From JOPF133 sp052144935 (GTDB lineage: Bacteria > Acidobacteriota > Terriglobia > Bryobacterales > Bryobacteraceae), in assembly GCA_052144935.1 (NCBI GenBank), contig JBKQPR010000181.1, forward strand, positions 1 through 64,000: a stretch of 64,000 nt of DNA, read 5' to 3'. Positions 45,638-54,629 of this stretch are shown piece after piece. The notes under the pieces are model-generated. The model saw only the letters and a list, made by a program, of their open reading frames with translations. It was not told the DNA's origin and made no database searches. Position 1 is the stretch's first letter. Every line of letters begins with the position of its first letter. The position numbers and the translations under genes are program-made.

Positions 45638-45925
45638 TTAAACTGTGCCGCGCTCGAACACGCTCGGCCTCTTGAGAAGCCTGGCCAGCCGCGGCGCCGG
45701 CCGCGTTGGAGCCGAGAGAGCCGCTTGGAAGGCTTTCCATTGCCCGGCGCTCAATCCGAAGCGCTGGCGATCGGGCAGGGTCTCCTCGGCACGCGCGAGG
45801 GCACTCTCCAGAACGAATTCGCTTACGGAACAGTGCGCGGCGAGCGCGGCGATTTGGAGTGCACGTTTCGCCGAAGGCGTCAGCCGAAGATCCAGTTTCT
45901 CGTTGCGGGTTTCGATGCTTGGCAT
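45638..45925 (-). CDS. DUF1778 antitoxin (TacA-like)
   Basis: A 95-residue ribbon-helix-helix protein: RNEKLDLRLTPSAKRALQIA, SVSEFVLESALARAEE, DRQRFGLSAGQWKAFQAAL. This is the DUF1778 family that neutralises GNAT toxins and represses the operon. The ATG at 45925 was chosen; an upstream in-frame start at 45964 adds 13 residues. It forms a two-gene operon with the toxin. Confidence 0.88.
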   Translation of the reverse strand: MPSIETRNEKLDLRLTPSAKRALQIAALAAHCSVSEFVLESALARAEETLPDRQRFGLSAGQWKAFQAALSAPTRPAPRLARLLKRPSVFERGTV

Positions 45926-46148
45926 GGCGCGCTCCTCCGGTTGGTTACGAAACCATGGTCGCATAGTCGCCAGACAATGTCATGACATCCTTGGCGATCT
46001 CGCTACGCCGGAAGAATTTCCGCTAAACAGGCGAGCGGCCCTCGGTCAGCTTCGGCGGGACGATTCCGCAAAGGATAACCTCGCCGCCGTGCGATTGCCA
46101 CGCCGCGGCTGGCGACCAGGCAACCCTCGGATGCGGTCCGGTTATGCT

Positions 46149-47534
46149 CTACTTCATCGCCTTCCCGTTCACGCTCACGTCTTCCATCACCAACCCTTCG
46201 ACATGCTCCACCGTGTCAGGCGCATCGGCGTGCCGGAACGTGCAGTGGCGCAGGCGGAAATCGCGGATGGGCGCGTTGGCGTAGCCCCGCAGCGAGAGGG
46301 CCTGGCGGCACTTGCCGACGGTCAGGGTCTCCACCTCCACGTCCCGCACCACGGGAGTGAACGCGCCCTTATCGCCCTCTTCATAGTGGAAATCCACCTC
46401 GATGGCCGGCCCCGCCACCTGGCCGGCCTCGACGTTCCGCATGTAGACGTGCTCCAGGACGCCTCCGCGGGCGGCGTTGTCTTTGAAGCGCAGAACGCGG
46501 TCGAGGTTGGGGCTGTCCATATGGCAGTTTTGCGCAAACACGCTGCGAATGCCCCCGGAGCATTCGCTGCCCAGCGTCACGCCGCCGTGGCCATCCTGCA
46601 TGGTGCAGTTCTGCACTACGATATTCTCCGACGGCGCGCGCAGGCGCCGCCCATCGGCGTTGCGGCCGCTCTTGATGGCGATGCAGTCGTCGCCGGTCTG
46701 GAAGGTACAGCCATCGATCAGCACGTCCACGCTCGATTCCGGATCGCAGCCGTCGTTGTTGGGTCCCAGGCTGGCGATCTTCACGTTGCGCACGGTGACG
46801 TTGCGGCACTCGACCGGGTGGATCTCGTACATCGGCGAGTTGACGATGGTCACGCCTTCGATCAACACGTTGCTGCAGCGGTAAAGCTGGATGAACATGG
46901 GCCGCAGATAACCGCCTTCGGCGAAGACGCGCTTCTCGACAGGCACGCCGCCCTCGGCCATGCGGCCCAGTTGATCGCGGGCCTTCTGCTGGCTCGGGTC
47001 GCCCTGTTTCCAGCCGCAGTTGGTGCGGCCTTTCCAGGGCCACCAGTGGCCGCAATCGGCCTGGCCATCCAGCGTGCCCTCGCCGGTGATGGCGATATTC
47101 CGCCGATCCAGCGCGTAAATGAAGGGCGAGTAGTTCATGCACTCCAGGCCCTCGAAGCGCGTGAGGACGGTGGGGTATTGACGCGTCTCGCGGCTGAAGC
47201 GGATGGTGGCCCCCGCGCCCACGTGCAGGTTGACGCCGCTCTTCAAGTGGATGGCGCCGCTGAGGAAGACGCCCTCGGGAACCACCACGCTGCCGCCCGA
47301 TTGCGCGGCGGCGGCGATGGCCTGTCGGAAAGCCTCGGTGCAATCGATCTTGCCACCGGGCCGTGCGCCGTAGCGCGTGATATCGAAAGCGCGGCCGGAA
47401 AATTGCGGCGCTTGAATCCGGCTCAGAATCCGCGGAAGCTGGGTCCACGGGTCGCCGGCGGCGCAGGCTCGCGGGCGCGCGAGCGCGGCGGCTCCGAAAG
47501 CGAACAGGGCTTGTCTGCGGGAACACGGAGGCAT
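46149..47534 (-). CDS. Exported GH28 polygalacturonase-like enzyme
   Basis: A 461-residue pectin-degrading enzyme with a right-handed beta-helix. The Tat-like signal peptide SRRQALFAFGAAALARP ends near ACAAG. GH28 catalytic motifs are visible: NNDGCDPE (the NxD position), TGDDCIAIK (the Asp pair) and DGHGGV (GHG). The beginning of the mature protein (FDITRYGARPGGKIDCTEAF) is typical. It is divergent from uxaE over about 130 bases, which suggests shared control. The ATG at 47534 was preferred over a TTG at 47543. Confidence 0.9.
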   Translation of the reverse strand: MPPCSRRQALFAFGAAALARPRACAAGDPWTQLPRILSRIQAPQFSGRAFDITRYGARPGGKIDCTEAFRQAIAAAAQSGGSVVVPEGVFLSGAIHLKSGVNLHVGAGATIRFSRETRQYPTVLTRFEGLECMNYSPFIYALDRRNIAITGEGTLDGQADCGHWWPWKGRTNCGWKQGDPSQQKARDQLGRMAEGGVPVEKRVFAEGGYLRPMFIQLYRCSNVLIEGVTIVNSPMYEIHPVECRNVTVRNVKIASLGPNNDGCDPESSVDVLIDGCTFQTGDDCIAIKSGRNADGRRLRAPSENIVVQNCTMQDGHGGVTLGSECSGGIRSVFAQNCHMDSPNLDRVLRFKDNAARGGVLEHVYMRNVEAGQVAGPAIEVDFHYEEGDKGAFTPVVRDVEVETLTVGKCRQALSLRGYANAPIRDFRLRHCTFRHADAPDTVEHVEGLVMEDVSVNGKAMK

Positions 47535-47586
47535 GTCAACCAAATGGTAGCGGTCCCCAGCGGTTCGGGCAAGCGGCCGGCATGCG

Positions 47587-47607
47587 TCGTTTAGCTCTGT
47601 TAAACGA
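47587..47607. promoter_or_regulatory. Inverted repeat between divergent pectin genes
   Basis: TCGTTTA and TAAACGA are exact reverse complements separated by seven bases. The site lies between the divergent GH28 and uxaE starts, about 43 bp upstream of a -10-like box of uxaE. That position fits an operator for a LacI/GntR-type regulator. Confidence 0.5.
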
Positions 47608-47649
47608 TGAGTTTCGTGCAGGGAAACCAGCGGGGCTTCCGCCGCGGAT

Positions 47650-47655
47650 TATAAT
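47650..47655 (+). promoter_or_regulatory. -10-like TATAAT close to the uxaE start
   Basis: A consensus TATAAT ends 12 bases before the uxaE ATG, so a transcript from it would have a leader of only about six bases. No good -35 is seen at 17 bp. Confidence 0.4.
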
Positions 47656-47667
47656 TGGTGCGGATTC

Positions 47668-48933
47668 ATGCTGACCATCAACAGATTTTCCCTCGGAGTG
47701 GGAGACCGTTTCGCGCACCAGGCCGTGGCGCAACTCCGGGCCTGCGTGCTGGCCGCGGGGGCGCCCTCTGGGCCCGGGGCGGAAGTCATCCCCGTTTGGA
47801 ACAAGTCGAACCGCGAGCACAACATCGTCGGATCGGAGCCCGCCAGCGTACGCGCCGCGGCCGACGCCGCAGTGGCCAGGTTGGGCTGGCGGAAGCCCTA
47901 CCACGTGGACGCCGACCACATCGGCGTGGGCACCGTGGACCGCTTCCTGGCCGCCAGCGATTTCTACACTCTGGACGTCGCGGAAGCCATCGGAAAACCC
48001 GCCCCCGACAGCGCCGTGGATGCGTTTGTGGCCCGCCATCCCGAGCTGGTGGGCCGTCTTTCCTTGCCGGGAATCGACCAGCCGTTCGTCACCACGCCCG
48101 AATCCATCGAGCAAATCGCCCGCAAGTATCTTTTCGCGGTGCTGCAGGCCGGCTGCATCTACCGGCACATTGCGGAGCGGAAGAGCGCGGATTTCATTAC
48201 CGAGGTTTCGATGGACGAGACCGACGCGCCCCAAACGCCGCCGCAATTGCTGGTGATTCTGGCGGCCATCGCCGACGAGGGGATTCCGATTCAAACCGTG
48301 GCGCCGAAGTTCACCGGCCGGTTCAACAAGGGCGTAGATTACGTGGGCGACCTGGCGCAGTTCGAGAAGGAATTCAACGAGGACCTGGCGGTGATCGCCC
48401 ACGCCGTCCGCCAGTACCAGCTTCCCGCCAATCTCAAACTGAGCGTGCATTCGGGGAGCGACAAGTTCTCCATCTACGCGCCGATTCGCCGCGCCGTACG
48501 GCGGTTCGGCGCGGGCGTGCACGTGAAGACGGCCGGCACCACCTGGCTGGAAGAGCTGATCGGCCTGGCCGAGGCCGGCGGCGATGGCCTGGAGCTGGCC
48601 AGGACAGTGTACGCCAAAGCTTACGCCGACCGCGTTGCCCTGTGCCAGCCGTACGCCGCCGTCATCGACATTCGCGAAGAGCGGCTGCCGAAACCGGAAG
48701 AGGTGGCCCGGTGGACTTCGGAGCAGTACACCTCGGCGCTACGCCACGACCAATCCAATCCCGCCTTCAATCCCGACCTGCGGCAGCTTCTGCACGTGGG
48801 ATTCAAGGTCGCCGCAAAAATGGGCGAGAAATACCTGCACATGCTGGACGAGTGCGAGGAAACGATCTCGCGCAACGTGACTACGAACCTGTTCGACCGG
48901 CACATCCGGCCGTTGTTCCTGGAGGCGGATTGA
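47668..48933 (+). CDS. uxaE: Tagaturonate 3-epimerase
   Basis: A 421-residue cytoplasmic enzyme of the UxaE family, which converts tagaturonate to fructuronate in galacturonate catabolism. Family blocks seen: EVIPVWNKSNREHNI, PYHVDADHIGVGTVDRF, SMDETDAPQTP, KFTGRFNKGVDYVGD, LSVHSGSDKFSIY and LLHVGFKVAAKMG. The metal ligands lie in the His/Asp-rich blocks. A short PSGP insert (about residues 33-36) coincides with a family D repeat at 47757-47780. It sits between two GH28 genes, so extracellular pectin cleavage and monomer processing are encoded together. Confidence 0.9.
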   Translation: MLTINRFSLGVGDRFAHQAVAQLRACVLAAGAPSGPGAEVIPVWNKSNREHNIVGSEPASVRAAADAAVARLGWRKPYHVDADHIGVGTVDRFLAASDFYTLDVAEAIGKPAPDSAVDAFVARHPELVGRLSLPGIDQPFVTTPESIEQIARKYLFAVLQAGCIYRHIAERKSADFITEVSMDETDAPQTPPQLLVILAAIADEGIPIQTVAPKFTGRFNKGVDYVGDLAQFEKEFNEDLAVIAHAVRQYQLPANLKLSVHSGSDKFSIYAPIRRAVRRFGAGVHVKTAGTTWLEELIGLAEAGGDGLELARTVYAKAYADRVALCQPYAAVIDIREERLPKPEEVARWTSEQYTSALRHDQSNPAFNPDLRQLLHVGFKVAAKMGEKYLHMLDECEETISRNVTTNLFDRHIRPLFLEAD

Positions 48934-48960
48934 GGCGCCCGGTGTTTGGGCCGCAACCGC

Positions 48961-49001
48961 TCCCGGGGTGCCCCCAGGGCCCGGTGCCCTCTGGGCCCGG
49001 C
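48961..49001. repeat. GC-rich palindromic repeat, family D, tandem copy
   Basis: Two adjacent copies of the family D core (GGTGCCCCCAGGGCCC and GGTGCCCTCTGGGCCCGG) in the gap between uxaE and the second GH28 gene. Confidence 0.7.
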
Positions 49002-49052
49002 TCAGCAACGGTCTCGAACCGAGCCGCGACCGTCAGAAGCTGTAAAGGAATT

Positions 49053-49122
49053 GGTTGGCAGGCGAAAGCGCCTGCCCCACAGGGCCGCAGCAAGGTGGGA
49101 CAGGCGCTTTCGCGTGTCAACC
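49053..49122. repeat. Palindromic repeat family A, pair 3
   Basis: A hairpin unit at 49057-49076 pairs GGCAGGCG with CGCCTGCC over AAAG. The facing unit at 49099-49118 pairs GACAGGCG with CGCGTGTC over CTTT with one mismatch. The second unit overlaps the proposed N-terminus of the second GH28 enzyme. Confidence 0.85.
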
Positions 49123-50480
49123 CCGCCATCAGCGAACGGCTGCTCTTCCTCCTCGCCCTGACTGCCGCCTTCGCCTCCGCGCAGGACACGCGCCACGTCA
49201 TCGAGCCGGCGTTCCCAGCGAGCTGCGCGGTGCTGACCGCCAACCTCACGGCCATCGACGGGAATAAAACGCTCGCGGAATCCGACGAAACCCGCCTGGA
49301 TACCGCGCGGATCCAGAAGGCCCTGGATACCTGCCGGAAAGGGCAAGCCGTCGAGTTGACAGCCGAGGGCGGGCACAACGCCTTCCTGAGCGGGCCCCTG
49401 GATCTGCGGGCCGGCGTCACCCTGCGCGTGGCCGGCGGGACGATTCTGTTCGGCTCGCGCGATCCGCGCCTGTACGATCTGCGGCCCGGTGTCTGCGGCA
49501 CCGTCGATGAACACGGCCACGGGTGCAAGGCCATCCTCAACGGCGAGGACATCGCCGATGCCGGAGTGATGGGCGAGGGCGCCATCGACGGGCGCGGCTG
49601 GGCCAAGGTGTTGGGGAAAAATGTTTCCTGGTGGGACCTGGCGGAGCAGGCCCGCGCCGGCGGCAATCAGAACTGCCCGCGCATCCTGATTCTGTCGCAC
49701 GCCAACAATTTCACGCTTTACAACATCACCCTGAAAAACTCCGGCAATTTCCACGTGGCCTACAGCAACGGCGACGGATTCACGGCATGGGGCGTGATCA
49801 TCGACACACCCAAGAACGCCCGCAATACGGACGGCATCGACCCGGACGCCTCCACCAACGTGACCATCACGCATTGCTACATCCACACCGGCGACGACAA
49901 TGTGGCGATCAAAGCCGGCGGTCATGTTTCGCACATGACCATCTCGCACAACCATTTCTACACCGGCCACGGCATGTCGATCGGCAGCGAAACCTATGGC
50001 GGGGCGGATTCCATTCGCGTCACCGACCTTTCGATCGACGGCGCCGACAACGGGATCCGCATCAAGTCCAACGCGACCAGGGGCGGGCTGGTGAAGGATG
50101 TGGTGTATAGCGACGTGTGCATCCGCGACACCAAGAACCCGATCTACATGGACTCCGTATACGAGCACGTGGGCCGGGACCAGGGCAACCGGCTGCCGGA
50201 ATTCACGGGCATCGTATTGAAGGACGTGCGGGTGGAGGGCGGCGGCAAAATCACGCTCGAAGGCTTCGATGAGAAGCGCCGCCTGGGCATGACGTTCGAT
50301 AACGTGCAATTCGATTCGCCAGGGCAATCGCAGGTGATGGCGGAGCACGCGGCGCTCACCTATGGGCCGGGACCCATGAATCTGAAGGTGAAAGGCGAGG
50401 ATGTGACGATCGAAGGAACCCCCGGGCAGGGCGCACCCAACGCCTGCAGGGACAAGTTCGTGCCGCTTCCGCGGCGGTAA
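49095..50480 (+). CDS. Exported GH28 polygalacturonase-like enzyme, repeat-derived start
   Basis: A 461-residue GH28 enzyme. Catalytic motifs: RNTDGIDPD (NxD), TGDDNVAIK (Asp pair), TGHGMSIGS (GHG) and RIKS (RxK). The signal peptide reads ISERLLFLLALTAAFASAQ. No ATG lies just upstream in frame. The best start is the GTG at 49095, which is part of a family A repeat, so the first eight or so residues (VGQALSRV) are repeat-encoded. The SCO protein in this window has almost the same N-terminal layout. It is probably cotranscribed with uxaE. Confidence 0.87.
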   Translation: MGQALSRVNPAISERLLFLLALTAAFASAQDTRHVIEPAFPASCAVLTANLTAIDGNKTLAESDETRLDTARIQKALDTCRKGQAVELTAEGGHNAFLSGPLDLRAGVTLRVAGGTILFGSRDPRLYDLRPGVCGTVDEHGHGCKAILNGEDIADAGVMGEGAIDGRGWAKVLGKNVSWWDLAEQARAGGNQNCPRILILSHANNFTLYNITLKNSGNFHVAYSNGDGFTAWGVIIDTPKNARNTDGIDPDASTNVTITHCYIHTGDDNVAIKAGGHVSHMTISHNHFYTGHGMSIGSETYGGADSIRVTDLSIDGADNGIRIKSNATRGGLVKDVVYSDVCIRDTKNPIYMDSVYEHVGRDQGNRLPEFTGIVLKDVRVEGGGKITLEGFDEKRRLGMTFDNVQFDSPGQSQVMAEHAALTYGPGPMNLKVKGEDVTIEGTPGQGAPNACRDKFVPLPRR

Positions 50481-50523
50481 GCTCCGCGGGCAGACCGGCG
50501 GGCCGGACCGGTAACCCCTCGAG

Positions 50524-51114
50524 CTATCTTGTGATGTCGATGCCGAGTTTCTTGAGCTCTTCGGAGTAGTACCGCCTGAGCAGCAGGTCCCACTCCTCGG
50601 TGCCCTCGGAGATTTCGCGCTTTTGGCTGCGGATCTTCTGCCGGGCCGCCCGGTCCACTTTCTCTTCGGCCACCAGCAACTCGGTCATCGCTTTGACGAT
50701 CATCAGGCGGACGTTGTTGGTGTCCTTGTCTTTGAGGCGCACGTCGCGGCTCTTGCGGAGCGCCTCGACCAGCTTATGGGAGATGTCCGTGATTTTATCG
50801 CGCGAGAGCTTCATGGCATCGCCGGTATCGCGGCCGGACGCGCGGATCACCTTGCGCTGCTGGATCAGGGTGTTCTTGATGCGGCGGAACATCTCCTGGT
50901 AACTCACGCCTTCGCGGCGCATGTACTCGCTGTACTGGCTGAGCAGATCCCGCACCTCGTCGTTGAGGCGGTCTTCGGTGGCCAGTTCCTCGCCGATGAC
51001 CGCGGCGATCTTTTCGGCCACGGCGTCGGGCGAGGTGGTGTCGATGGTCCCTGGTATCAGCCGCCTTACAATTTGGCGCGAAAGATAGGCGACGAATTCT
51101 CGGGCGAGCAGCAT
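50524..51114 (-). CDS. DUF507-family protein
   Basis: A 196-residue soluble, mostly helical and highly charged protein of the DUF507 family, which has no established function. It starts MLLAREFVAYLSRQIVRRL and contains YMRREGVSYQEMFRRIK and ends EELKKLGIDITR. The length fits two DUF507 repeats. It is convergent with the GH28 gene and divergent from the Crp/Fnr gene. Confidence 0.8.
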   Translation of the reverse strand: MLLAREFVAYLSRQIVRRLIPGTIDTTSPDAVAEKIAAVIGEELATEDRLNDEVRDLLSQYSEYMRREGVSYQEMFRRIKNTLIQQRKVIRASGRDTGDAMKLSRDKITDISHKLVEALRKSRDVRLKDKDTNNVRLMIVKAMTELLVAEEKVDRAARQKIRSQKREISEGTEEWDLLLRRYYSEELKKLGIDITR

Positions 51115-51413
51115 TCTGTAAGTGCGAAAGGGCTAGTTTATCACGTATGCGCATGGCAGCGCCCGGCGCAGTGGGGCGCAGCGGCTGTGGAGGCCGCCCG
51201 GGCTGGCTCACAGGCAATTTGCGCGCCCGGCCGCGCCAACGCACGCGCGGACAGGCTGCTCGCCCGGTTGCCGCCGGAACGGAGGGTGTACGATAGTATA
51301 CAGACGGCCCGAATCGTAATGGGGCGTTCCGTCCGATGGCGGGCGAACGAGATGCAAGTGTGCGATTTTTCTGGAGGGAACCCGGGGATCGGAGACCGGG
51401 AAGGAGGCAAATT

Positions 51414-52130
51414 ATGTTGCCACACGGCCTTTCCACGGTGGCTGTTGAAGATCCTTTGACTTATTTACCCCGTAAGCCGGTGCAGGAATTTACCCGGCGG
51501 CGCGTCATTTACGATGCGCAGCAGCCGACCGGCTGTCTGTACCTGGTGATCCTGGGAAGAGTGACCGTCAGACTCAATTCCGAAGACGGCTGCCAGACGA
51601 TCGCGCGGATCGTCTGCGCGGAGGGGATCTTCGGCGAATCGGCTCTCATCGGGTCGGTGGCGCGGCAGGAATCCGCGGTCGCGCTCGACGACGTTACCGT
51701 GATGGCCTGGTCGCGCGAGGAGATCGAGGTGCAGATCGAGCGCGAGCCGCGCCTGGGCCTCGCGCTGGCGCAATACCTGGTGCGGCAGTGCCTCGAGCTG
51801 CAGGACCGTATCGAGAGCCTGGCCGTACATAAGACGCCGGAGCGCATCATGCTGGCGCTGGCCCAGTTGGCGGTCTCGATGGGAACTGCCCTGCCGGATG
51901 ACGCCACGCGCATTCCCGCGATCACCCATCACACGCTGGCGGAATATGTGGGCACTTCGCGCGAGATCGTCACATTCCAATTGAACCGGCTGCGGCGCAA
52001 GGGATGCCTGCGCTATACGCGCAAGTATATCGACGTTTTCGTGCCGGCGATCGACGCGGAACTGCTCAGCCAGGGAGTGCATCCGCCCCCCCGGCACCCG
52101 AGCGGCGAGCTCCGCAAGGCGGCCCCGTAA
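51414..52130 (+). CDS. Crp/Fnr-family transcription regulator
   Basis: A 238-residue regulator with a cyclic-nucleotide-type effector domain (about 25-130; GCLYLVILGRVTVRL, AEGIFGESAL) and a winged helix-turn-helix (about 155-215; TLAEYVGTSREIVTFQLNRL). No N-terminal cysteine cluster like that of Fnr is present, so it probably does not sense O2 with an iron-sulfur cluster. The ATG at 51414 has a perfect AAGGAGG at ribosome-binding distance. Its targets are unknown; it does not adjoin an obvious partner operon. Confidence 0.9.
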   Translation: MLPHGLSTVAVEDPLTYLPRKPVQEFTRRRVIYDAQQPTGCLYLVILGRVTVRLNSEDGCQTIARIVCAEGIFGESALIGSVARQESAVALDDVTVMAWSREEIEVQIEREPRLGLALAQYLVRQCLELQDRIESLAVHKTPERIMLALAQLAVSMGTALPDDATRIPAITHHTLAEYVGTSREIVTFQLNRLRRKGCLRYTRKYIDVFVPAIDAELLSQGVHPPPRHPSGELRKAAP

Positions 52131-52245
52131 CCCGCACAGGCCCCGGCGGCTGGCCGTTGCGCTGGCGGACCCGAACGCCCAGCGTCCTCCCGGCAGCCCC
52201 AATGGACCGGAAACTCGCGCCGCCGGCCGCGCATCCAGTGGGTTG

Positions 52246-52986
52246 ATGCGGCTCACGGTGCTCCTTTCGAGTGTACTGATTCTGGCCGGGCGCGGGCACA
52301 GCCAAGACCTCACACTGAAGATTCCGCCGGTCAAAACGTCGTTCGACGCCGGCGGCCAAGCCATTGCGGTCACCGCCTGGGGGACGGTTTCCAGCGCTTC
52401 TAAGGACGTCTTCCGGCTGGCGTTTACGGCCGACCTGGCCGGGCTGCAGGACAACATCACGCCGCTTCTGCGCACGGAACTGAATCGCTCGGACCGCTGC
52501 GGCGAGCGCCTCTCGGTGGACCACGCGGTGCTTGGTCCATCCGATCCGGCGGCGTTTTTGACGGTCAACCTGCGCTACGAGCGTTGGGCCTGCGCCAAGG
52601 TGTTCGGTAAGGAGGCCGTGAAAAGGCTGGTGGGCGGCAACGGCGTGGTGGCCGTGAAGCTGACGCCATCGGCCGGGCCGGAGGGAATCGGCATGGCGGC
52701 GGAAGTGCAGAAAATCGACGCCGATGGCTCGCTGGGCGAAGTGCTCCGCTCCGGTTCCTTGGGCGCCTCGTTGAAGGAGAAGATCGCCAACAGCATCGAG
52801 TCCGCCATCCGCAGAAGCCTGGACCTGAAAGCCGCGTTGCCCCCGCGCATCTCGGCAGCCGTGGCGTTCGAGACCGCCCGGTTCTCCAGCGGCCCGGAAG
52901 CCCGCTCATGGATTTCCGTGGGCGCGGGTCTGCGCCTGTCTCCCGATGAGTTTCAAGCGCTCTCGCGCCAGATGAAATCCCAGTGA
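52246..52986 (+). CDS. Exported protein of unknown function
   Basis: A 246-residue secreted protein. A signal peptide (about 1-19, ending GRGHSQ) is followed by repeated beta-like segments (DLTLKIPPVKTSFDAGG, VFRLAFTADLAG, FLTVNLRYERWACAKVFG) and two amphipathic helices. It contains an isolated Cys pair (DRCGE, WACAK). No family recognised. It follows the Crp/Fnr gene after 115 bases and may be expressed with it. Confidence 0.6.
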   Translation: MRLTVLLSSVLILAGRGHSQDLTLKIPPVKTSFDAGGQAIAVTAWGTVSSASKDVFRLAFTADLAGLQDNITPLLRTELNRSDRCGERLSVDHAVLGPSDPAAFLTVNLRYERWACAKVFGKEAVKRLVGGNGVVAVKLTPSAGPEGIGMAAEVQKIDADGSLGEVLRSGSLGASLKEKIANSIESAIRRSLDLKAALPPRISAAVAFETARFSSGPEARSWISVGAGLRLSPDEFQALSRQMKSQ

Positions 52987-53229
52987 GCGGCTGGCGTGGC
53001 GCGGTCTGGCGGACGCTGAGCCGCGAGGTCCGCCAGCATGGCACTCAGATCCGCGGCGTCCGGCACCGGCGTCACTGCGGGCCGCGGGTGCGATACCTTC
53101 CGCACTTCTCCGGATCGGCAACCCAGCCAAGTGGATTTCGAGGGGCTGAAAGGATCCACTGAACGCTCCTGTCGAGGAATGCCCGCCAATCGCACGGTAC
53201 GGCCACGGAGGCTTGGTTCATCGGACGCT

Positions 53230-54200
53230 AGTGCTTAATTGCATTAATACATTTATGTATTAAAATGTTTGGGATGCCCAGACATGCACCTGAATTGGAA
53301 TGCTCGATCGAAGACAAGGCGAGTTTGGTGGCCCTTGTGAAGAGCCGCACGGCGGAGGCACGAGCCGTCGAGCGTGCACGGATCATTCTGGCTTGCCTAA
53401 AGGGCAAGGAGATTCAGCAAGTGGCTCGGGAACTGAGGATCTCCGTCCCCTCCGTTTCCAAATGGCGCGAGCGCTTCTCTCTGTGGGGGCTGAGAGGACT
53501 ACGCGACCAGTCGCGACCGGGCAAGCCGGTCAGATATGACACGTCGTTTCGCAACCGGGTGTTGGCCCTGCTGGAGGAGACACCGCCATCCGGCATGTCC
53601 CACTGGGACGGACCGGCGGTAGCGGAAAAGCTCGACGCCAGCGTTTATGCCGTCTGGCGTGTTCTGCGCCGCGAAGGAATCTATCTGCAACGGCGGCGCA
53701 GTTGGTGTGTGAGTACCGACAAGGACTTTGCGCCCAAAGCCGCCGACGTGGTGGGGCTATACCTGAACCCGCCGTTCAACGCGGCGATCCTGAGCGGGGA
53801 ACCAAGCATCCAGGTGATCGAACGGGCCTCCGGTTATGTGGAGACCAACAGCGGTAAAGTAGTGCGCGGGCTGAAGAGCACTTACAAGCGTCACGGGACG
53901 CTAAATCTGTTCGCCGCCCTCGAAGTCGGCACCGGCCAGGTTCACACAAAGTTCACCGAATTCAAGAAGCGGGAGGACTTTCGTAGCTTCCTGGACGGCG
54001 TGCTGGCCGATCAGCCGCAAGATCGGGAAATCCATGTCATCCTCGACAACTATTCCCCTCATAAGCGGAACGACGACTGGCTGGCGAAATTCGAGGGGCG
54101 AGTCCAGTTTCACTTCACGCCGACTTCGGCCCAGCCCGCTGCAAGACCGTACAGATTTCCAAACATTTGGTTGCGAAAATGTCTTGACACTACCAAACTA
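53230..54200 (+). mobile_element. IS630-type insertion sequence, internally deleted
   Basis: CTAGT-type ends flank the transposase: left GCTAGTGCTTAATTGCAT, right TGACACTACCAAACTAG, each with the TA expected for IS630 targets. The ends are not a clean inverted repeat, so bounds are approximate. The internal gene lacks its last third and its first catalytic acid. Confidence 0.6.
53244..53263. promoter_or_regulatory. AT-rich perfect palindrome before the transposase
   Basis: TTAATACAT and ATGTATTAA flank two bases, ending one base before the transposase ATG. In this GC-rich window it stands out. It may be an autoregulatory or terminal binding site of the element. Confidence 0.5.
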
Positions 54201-54266
54201 GTGTCCTGTGTCAGAAGTTCTGCACCACGGCCGGGCGACCTCGCATCCTTCCCTGCGCATGACTGA
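53265..54266 (+). pseudogene. IS630-family transposase, inactive
   Basis: An N-terminal helix-turn-helix (QVARELRISVPSVSKWRERF) and a DDE domain are present: PSIQVIERASGYVETNSGK, LKSTYKRHGTLNLFAAL and the second Asp in IHVILDNYSPHKR. The first catalytic block, usually LSVDEKPSIQ, reads LSGEPSIQ, so the Asp-Glu pair is missing. After FHFTPTSA the usual SWLNxxExWF block with the third acid is gone; the frame instead runs into unrelated residues. Both defects abolish catalysis. Confidence 0.85.
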
Positions 54267-54393
54267 GGGCAAGATGGCCTGATCCTGGTCAAAACTGCGG
54301 CCAACTGAGATTTCGCTGGACGGCGCAGCAGCCGCCAATCCCCATGCGGGTTCGCCATATTAAGGTCAGGTTGATTGCCACAACCAGCAGGGA

Positions 54394-54624
54394 TTGACTG
54401 ACATTGATTTTGGCGCCATTGCAGCAAACTGGAAGAGCAAGGGAATCGATCTTGCGGTTGGGCGCAGCCTTGACCCTGCGGCGATCTACAAAGCCGCGGA
54501 TGCGATCCGGGATATGTACGCCGGTGAGGGACAAAAGGTCCGCGTGGAGCAAACCGTGACGCAGATACCTCCCCGGTCATTGGGGGTCGCGTTTGAGGTC
54601 ATTCAACTTTGCGCCTGCAATTGA
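54394..54624 (+). pseudogene. Possible fragment of a POTRA-type outer-membrane assembly protein
   Basis: A 76-residue frame from a TTG reads DFGAIAANWKSKGIDLAVG, then AADAIRDMYAGEGQKVRVEQ, QIPPRSLGVAFEVIQL. The pattern 'repeat of helix, xYxxxGxxVRVE, strand' resembles one POTRA repeat of BamA/Omp85-like proteins. It has neither a proper start nor a continuation, and lies between the IS630 remnant and the convergent MFS/SpeE-like gene. The assignment is tentative. Confidence 0.3.
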
Positions 54625-54629
54625 AGACT

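Noticed and set aside
47655..49094. The 5' extension of the second GH28 frame back through uxaE
   Set aside because: This part is the out-of-frame shadow of uxaE; the GH28 signal peptide begins at about 49095.
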